A stretch of 49,817 nucleotides of DNA from the IMG/VR virus record IMGVR_UViG_3300042465_001782, positions 1-49,817 of that record; one strand, given 5' to 3'. Shown here piece after piece: positions 45,888 to 49,817 of this stretch. The stretch comes from a virus. The notes under the pieces are model-generated. The model was not told where the DNA came from. It did not search any database and saw only the letters and a program-made list of their open reading frames with translations. Positions within the stretch are counted from its first letter, which is position 1. The number at the start of each line of letters is the position of its first letter. The position numbers were made by a program, and so were the translations under genes.

Positions 45888-46822
45888 ATATTATTTAGTT
45901 TGGATAGAACTAAGTCATCCCATCCAGTTTGTTTTGCTCCCTTTAGGAGTTCGTTTACTTTTTTAAATCCCATTTCACCAGCATCCTTATCAGTTGGTAT
46001 AATGTTACGAACTTTAATTCCATTCTTTAAAAAGTAATCAGTATGTTTAGTTGAATCTGCAATAGCATCTGAATCTAACATAATAGTTACTTCTTTAACA
46101 CCTTTCTCTATAATTTTATTCTTTAATTTACTTAATAAGAACTTACCAAGCAAAGGAATACAATTTCTCTTAATTGAGAATGAATCAAACACACCCTCAC
46201 ATAAAGTAATGGGTTCATTCCAATTGATTTGATTATCAAATACAATTACATCTCTATTAACCGGCGGATTCTTATATTTCATTCGTTCTTCTTTGTAATA
46301 TGAACGAGCTACGAAGTAATTCAAGTCACCATTCTCATCATACGAAGGTACAATGATTCTGCCAAAGTATAATCCATCAGAACAATATCCGATGTTGTAT
46401 TTAACGATATCAGCTTGGGTAATTCCTCTTTCTTTAAGGTAGTTAATAGCTTGATTGTATTCAGGTTGGAATCCATTTGGTTTGAAGTGTAATTGTTTGA
46501 ATTCTGATGGTAATTGTAACTTAGCTACATACTCATCTTTCTCAACTAATGTATAATCATCCTCACCATAGATATCTTTCAATCTATTGAGGTCTCTTAT
46601 ATCTACATTGAGTTTGCGAAGGAGGGATTGGATACTCCTTCCCTTAGAATCACATACCCAACAGTGCCACCTTTGGGTATCTAAGTTTACTTGAAGTTTT
46701 TTCTTATGGTGGTTACAAAATGGACAATGGTGAGCCTGCTCATTTCCCTTTAAGGATGAGCCTACACCCAATGTGGTGTCTAAAATGTTAATGACCGTTA
46801 GTTTATTCTTCCCAAATAGCAT
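45884..46822 (-). CDS. gp61: DNA primase, DnaG type (gp61-like)
   Basis: A 312-aa protein with an N-terminal CHC2-like zinc ribbon (C33-x2-C36, C54-x2-C57; HHCPFCNHHKKK and WHCWVCDSKG) that recognises template, and a C-terminal TOPRIM catalytic domain (CEGVFDSFS glutamate, then VTIMLDSDAIAD). It makes RNA primers on the lagging strand. Size is near T4 gp61 (342 aa). It opens the primase-recombinase unit and is translationally coupled to the fusion nuclease. A host-type promoter lies just upstream. Confidence 0.93.
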   Translation of the reverse strand: MLFGKNKLTVINILDTTLGVGSSLKGNEQAHHCPFCNHHKKKLQVNLDTQRWHCWVCDSKGRSIQSLLRKLNVDIRDLNRLKDIYGEDDYTLVEKDEYVAKLQLPSEFKQLHFKPNGFQPEYNQAINYLKERGITQADIVKYNIGYCSDGLYFGRIIVPSYDENGDLNYFVARSYYKEERMKYKNPPVNRDVIVFDNQINWNEPITLCEGVFDSFSIKRNCIPLLGKFLLSKLKNKIIEKGVKEVTIMLDSDAIADSTKHTDYFLKNGIKVRNIIPTDKDAGEMGFKKVNELLKGAKQTGWDDLVLSKLNNI

Positions 46823-46839
46823 ATTATGTATATTCTATA

Positions 46840-46871
46840 CAAATATACAACTTTTTTGGGAATTATCCAAA
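46840..46871 (-). promoter_or_regulatory. Host-type promoter of primase operon
   Basis: Minus strand TTTG, 20 nt, TATATTTG, with the primase ATG 17 bp further on. Spacing matches the glycosylation promoter exactly. Its -33 box touches the stop region of the previous gene. Confidence 0.7.
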
Positions 46872-47072
46872 TTAATGATTGGAATTCTTTACATCGTAAA
46901 GAAAATCAGCTAAAAACTGCATTTTTGCTGCAATTGGTGCTTTTGGTTGGTTTGCTTCCAACATTCCTTTAAGGTCTACTAATGATGCTGCTGCTATTTG
47001 TAGTGCATCATCTTTTGCGTTTAAATAAGCTTCGGAGATTCCGTACTTGTGTGCGATTTCAGGTATTGTCAT
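46872..47072 (-). CDS. Small protein, unknown
   Basis: A 66-aa protein, MTIPEIAHKYGISEAYLNAK, helical throughout. The first 25 residues (IPEIAHKYGISEAYL) have the helix-turn-helix look of a sigma-like or DNA-binding segment, but the rest does not match a family. It is 4 bp after the GIY-YIG gene. It could be a small regulator; evidence is weak. Confidence 0.6.
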   Translation of the reverse strand: MTIPEIAHKYGISEAYLNAKDDALQIAAASLVDLKGMLEANQPKAPIAAKMQFLADFLYDVKNSNH

Positions 47073-47076
47073 AACT

Positions 47077-47487
47077 TTAATTTATAATATCCCTACGGAA
47101 GAATTTTCCCATAAGGTTTTCGTTTATTGCTTGTTCGTTGGCAAGTACATCGTAATGAAACTGCCATTTAATTTCGTAATATGATAAGGATTTTTTGGAA
47201 AAGCAAAACTGAATGATTTCTCTTTCAAAATCATCAGCTCTACCCTCTTTTACTTCGGATTTAATCCATTCGTTTGATGAATAGTATTTCTCCCAATCGG
47301 AAGCACTTCTAACAACTCTCTTTCTAGTCTTGCCCTTAAGGGGCTTCAATCTTCGAACCTGATTTAGGGATTTCTTCCCTATATAAAATCTACCAGTTGG
47401 TATGTGTATCATTTTATAGACAAACCCAACTGCACCTTCCGGTGTGTTTTCCTCCGTAACAATATTTCCATTAAATTTCCAACTCAT
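47077..47487 (-). CDS. SegE-type GIY-YIG protein
   Basis: A 136-aa protein: GFVYKMIHIPTGRFYIGKKS (19-38) is the GIY-YIG motif, followed by LKGKTRKRVVR and SDWEKYYSSN, then FCFSKKSLSYYEIKWQFHYD. This arrangement matches the SegE subfamily in T4-like phages, some of which are free-standing homing endonucleases. Catalytic R and E equivalents appear to be present. It lies between small virion-side genes and the replication genes. It may be an active homing nuclease or a domesticated repair nuclease. Confidence 0.85.
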   Translation of the reverse strand: MSWKFNGNIVTEENTPEGAVGFVYKMIHIPTGRFYIGKKSLNQVRRLKPLKGKTRKRVVRSASDWEKYYSSNEWIKSEVKEGRADDFEREIIQFCFSKKSLSYYEIKWQFHYDVLANEQAINENLMGKFFRRDIIN

Positions 47488-47490
47488 TAA

Positions 47491-47682
47491 TTACTTATTA
47501 GTAACAGTATCAGAATACTTCTTTTCTTGAAGTTTTCCTCCTCTAGCTTTAACAATAGCTCTGTCATCCCCTGCTAAGTTCTTACCGCCATCAGGACTGA
47601 TAGGTGTTTTATCCTTTCCTTTGATATCAATCATACCCGTTTTAGGTGGAGTTTTTTTGTATATATCTAAAATACTTGCCAT
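47491..47682 (-). CDS. Small basic protein, unknown
   Basis: A 63-aa, lysine- and glycine-rich protein (MASILDIYKKTPPKTGMIDI; SPDGGKNLAGDDRAIVKARG). No family recognised and no helix-turn-helix or membrane segment. The composition suggests a disordered nucleic-acid or core-binding protein. Separate ATG with an AAATAAACAAACAAA leader; an ATATTTATA element lies 18 bp upstream. Confidence 0.6.
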   Translation of the reverse strand: MASILDIYKKTPPKTGMIDIKGKDKTPISPDGGKNLAGDDRAIVKARGGKLQEKKYSDTVTNK

Positions 47683-47700
47683 TTTGTTTGTTTATTTGAA

Positions 47701-47709
47701 TATAAATAT
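47701..47709 (-). promoter_or_regulatory. Putative late-promoter element
   Basis: Coding strand TTATATTTATATTC, 18 bp upstream of the small basic-protein ATG. Confidence 0.4.
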
Positions 47710-47723
47710 AAAGTAAAACCTTT

Positions 47724-48617
47724 TTACGAATCAAATCTAATAATAAAGTTTACTGGATAGTCTGGAGTTGATTTAATTGGTTGTGGTAATTTAGCCACAG
47801 CAACCATATTTAATTCATTATCATATAATCCAATTGTTGTAATCATAGGTGCCAAAAATGAGCCTGTCGGGTCTGCACTTACATAATCCTCATAATAATT
47901 AAATTCATTATTAATAATTTTTGTACCAGCATTATAAAAAGATTTACTTACTAAATCATCAGGTCTTATTGAACCCGGCCTTTGTACTATATATGTATTT
48001 ACAACACCATCAGTTTCATTTACCGCACTTGGATTTTGAGAAAAGTTAAATTCATTTTCTAATACTGAAATGAATATTTCATTCTCATATATTGTTTTGG
48101 TTGAACGAAAGTTTAAAGTAAATTGAGATAAAACAGAACCACTAACTATATCTTTAGCTACAACTATCAATCCCCTATCATAAAATATATTACCTTTTAT
48201 TTGATTACCATATTTTAAATTAGAATATCCATCATCAGTATATGTTCTACCCAACTGCTCATCTTCCAATACAACAGTACCAGGCTTTATTCCCTCACCA
48301 TAATATATTTGTGGGATAGAAAATACAGCGATATCATCTTCCAAAATTCTTTCATTGGTTGATGCATATGAAATTCTCCTACCAACTTCTGTCAATAGTG
48401 ATGCGGTTGCTGGATTATTATAAAATTGGCTTTTTATAGATGCGTACACTACTTTTTTATTGAATCCATTACTTACTTCATCAATATCCAAATCAATAAG
48501 TGTTCCAGCTGGATTTTCAGCAAAAATAGGACTAATATCATTCTCATCCAAAGTCCATTCTTTATAAACTTTTAGAGGTCTTACAATTACATCTGATTTT
48601 TGTATTTCTTTCAACAT
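47724..48617 (-). CDS. Virion structural protein, paralogue of next upstream gene
   Basis: A 297-aa beta-rich protein. Its last part (ENEFNFSQNPS, MITTIGLYDNELNMVAVAKL, PQPIKS) matches the C-terminus of the gene at 48688 (NREFNYSNNPT, FITTIGLLNDANECVAVAKT, SQPIVKS), so the two are duplicates that diverged. The middle (NIFYDRGLIVVAKD) corresponds to YPERGIIILNP of the paralogue. The same segments are known from tail or baseplate structural proteins of T4-like marine phages. It begins after a terminator, with an ATATTTATA element 6 bp before the ATG. Confidence 0.75.
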   Translation of the reverse strand: MLKEIQKSDVIVRPLKVYKEWTLDENDISPIFAENPAGTLIDLDIDEVSNGFNKKVVYASIKSQFYNNPATASLLTEVGRRISYASTNERILEDDIAVFSIPQIYYGEGIKPGTVVLEDEQLGRTYTDDGYSNLKYGNQIKGNIFYDRGLIVVAKDIVSGSVLSQFTLNFRSTKTIYENEIFISVLENEFNFSQNPSAVNETDGVVNTYIVQRPGSIRPDDLVSKSFYNAGTKIINNEFNYYEDYVSADPTGSFLAPMITTIGLYDNELNMVAVAKLPQPIKSTPDYPVNFIIRFDS

Positions 48618-48623
48618 ATCTTA

Positions 48624-48632
48624 TATAAATAT
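48624..48632 (-). promoter_or_regulatory. Putative late-promoter element
   Basis: Coding strand CGAATATTTATATAAG, directly after the terminator at 48642-48663 and 6 bp from the ATG, so any transcript from it would have almost no leader. Confidence 0.4.
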
Positions 48633-48641
48633 TCGTTTAAC

Positions 48642-48663
48642 AAAAAACCCCCAATTAAGGGGG
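48642..48663 (-). terminator. Rho-independent terminator
   Basis: Minus strand CCCCC, TTAATT, GGGGG followed by TTTTTT, 25 bp after the stop of the structural gene at 48688. Confidence 0.85.
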
Positions 48664-48687
48664 CTTTCATATTATATTAATTTTTAA

Positions 48688-49817
48688 TTAGAATGATAAT
48701 TTCACTTTAATTAAAACTTCTTTATCAAATGATTTAACAATTGGTTGAGAAGTCTTAGCTACTGCCACACATTCGTTTGCATCATTCAACAAACCTATTG
48801 TTGTAATAAATGTTTGAGGGTCAGTTTCAAATGTTGGTTCAGTAAAGAAACCATCTGCATCTAAGTAAGTAGGGTTGTTTGAATAGTTAAATTCTCTATT
48901 TGTTGCTCTTACAAAGAAATGTTGTGTTGATACATTTTCAGTTCTTCTAGCATCAAAATCCTTACCTGCTCTAATTGCATGATATATTCTTTTGTGATTT
49001 TCCTGGTCAGCTGCTGTTGAGTATGATGGTATTAAAGTTCCAACAGTTTGGAAATTTTCATTAAATACACTACCAACCACATTACCTACTGCTGTTGGAT
49101 TAAGAATTATAATACCTCTTTCAGGATAGAATAAACCATAACCTTGTCCAGAAGTTGGGTCAGTTGTGTTTTTTACAGTTGCTTCATTTTGAGTTCCTAA
49201 ATTCAATGAACCAGAAACTACTTTAAATACATTACCACTCAATCCATAAGAATCACCAAATTTCTTACCACTATTATCAATAAAAGTAAACAATCCATTA
49301 GAACCAGAAACTTTTAATGACCAGTTACCAGCATCCATAGATTCTCTATAACGAGCTCTAGCTACATTAATTACATAGATATCATTTGAATCCGTTGCAG
49401 CTGCAACTGAATTATCAAATTGGAATTTAGCTAAAGTTGGGTCTAACAACATTGATTTATATTGTGCGTAAGTTGCTTTAGTTGGTAATAAACCATTAGG
49501 GTCTATATCTAAAGTAACAGAACCACTACCATCAACGTGTCCGTATGCTACTGCAAATTGAACTTCTTCAATATCAGTATCAATTGGGTCAGTTTGATAT
49601 ACATTGTAGTAATACTTACCACTTTGGTCAGTTTGTGATGATGCTGTAAAGAATGACATCAATGAACCAGAATCACTACTCCATAATCCGGTAGTTACTA
49701 CTTCTATTTTTGCATTTACTTTATCAAATTCACCAAATCTTTTATAAAGACCAGTACCAGTTACACCGGTTGATGCGATTTGTTGACCTGCAGGTAAAAC
49801 TGAGTTTAATATTTGTA
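48688..49817 (-). CDS. Virion structural protein, 5' end outside window
   Basis: The frame is open from the stop at 48688 to the window edge, at least 376 codons, so the true start lies beyond the window; an internal TTG at 49662 is not the start because GLYKRFGEFDKVNAKIEVVT precedes it in frame. Contents include YYYNVYQTDPIDTDIEEVQF, ARARYRESMDAGNWSLKVSG (a segment shared with structural proteins of large marine phages), YPERGIIILNP and the ITTIGL...VAVAK C-terminus it shares with the next gene. Likely a tail or baseplate component. Confidence 0.8.
   Translation of the reverse strand, partial: QILNSVLPAGQQIASTGVTGTGLYKRFGEFDKVNAKIEVVTTGLWSSDSGSLMSFFTASSQTDQSGKYYYNVYQTDPIDTDIEEVQFAVAYGHVDGSGSVTLDIDPNGLLPTKATYAQYKSMLLDPTLAKFQFDNSVAAATDSNDIYVINVARARYRESMDAGNWSLKVSGSNGLFTFIDNSGKKFGDSYGLSGNVFKVVSGSLNLGTQNEATVKNTTDPTSGQGYGLFYPERGIIILNPTAVGNVVGSVFNENFQTVGTLIPSYSTAADQENHKRIYHAIRAGKDFDARRTENVSTQHFFVRATNREFNYSNNPTYLDADGFFTEPTFETDPQTFITTIGLLNDANECVAVAKTSQPIVKSFDKEVLIKVKLSF

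Noticed and set aside
48688-49662. TTG at 49662 as the start of the structural gene
   Set aside because: The same frame continues upstream to the window edge with normal protein sequence, so the gene is simply cut by the window.
1-49817. tRNA genes, insertion sequences, attachment sites
   Set aside because: Almost all sequence is coding and gaps are short; no cloverleaf, transposase or flanking inverted repeats were seen.

Overview
This window is a structural-gene segment of a large tailed phage (myovirus) distantly related to T4. Its GC content is low. The recognisable head set is terminase large subunit (gp17), portal (gp20), prohead protease (gp21), scaffold (gp22) and major capsid protein (gp23), followed by neck and sheath-terminator proteins (gp13/gp14/gp15-like). 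All genes except one are on the minus strand, so transcription runs from high to low coordinates. Three minus-strand promoters have the Bacteroidota pattern (TTTG or CTTG, 20 nt, TAnnTTTG/A), and most starts have an A/T-rich leader without a clear Shine-Dalgarno. I therefore infer a Bacteroidota host. The head genes look like the 'far-T4' type rather than true T4 relatives. Both points are inference, not database results.

Layout in transcription order. 49817-47724: two paralogous virion proteins, the first cut by the window edge. 47682-46872: three small genes, including a SegE-type GIY-YIG protein. 46822-42744: a DnaG-type primase and a single-chain Mre11-Rad50 (gp47-gp46) fusion, behind a host-type promoter. 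42581-42754: the only plus-strand gene, a 57-aa ribbon-helix-helix-like protein. 42488-35112: a 2458-aa tail fibre ending in an S74 chaperone. 35075-30999: a sugar-transfer cassette (a glycosyltransferase/methyltransferase/glycosyltransferase fusion and a protein O-heptosyltransferase-like enzyme) flanked by two paralogous coiled-coil proteins. 30967-28175: a three-part nucleotidyltransferase/DUF5661/ligase-like protein. 28123-15500: DNA packaging, portal, core proteins, protease, a DNA methyltransferase in its own transcription unit, scaffold and capsid. 15351-13011: a small virion protein and a fibre with collagen-like Gly-Thr-Ser triplets plus SHAEG repeats. 12933-9504: neck and tail-completion genes and two small virion proteins. 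9500-1: a giant tail-associated protein of at least 3166 codons whose end lies outside the window.

The regulatory signals appear to fall into two classes. Early or accessory units (primase/recombinase, glycosyltransferase, methyltransferase) have host-type promoters. Many structural units carry a different A/T element just upstream of the first gene (ATATTTAT on the coding strand, with an ATATACTTATATA variant), which may be the late promoter. The most interesting biology is a possible virion-glycosylation system: an enzyme with the four-cysteine finger of autotransporter heptosyltransferases, overlapping a three-domain glycosyltransferase, in a phage that also encodes Ser/Thr-rich repeat fibres.
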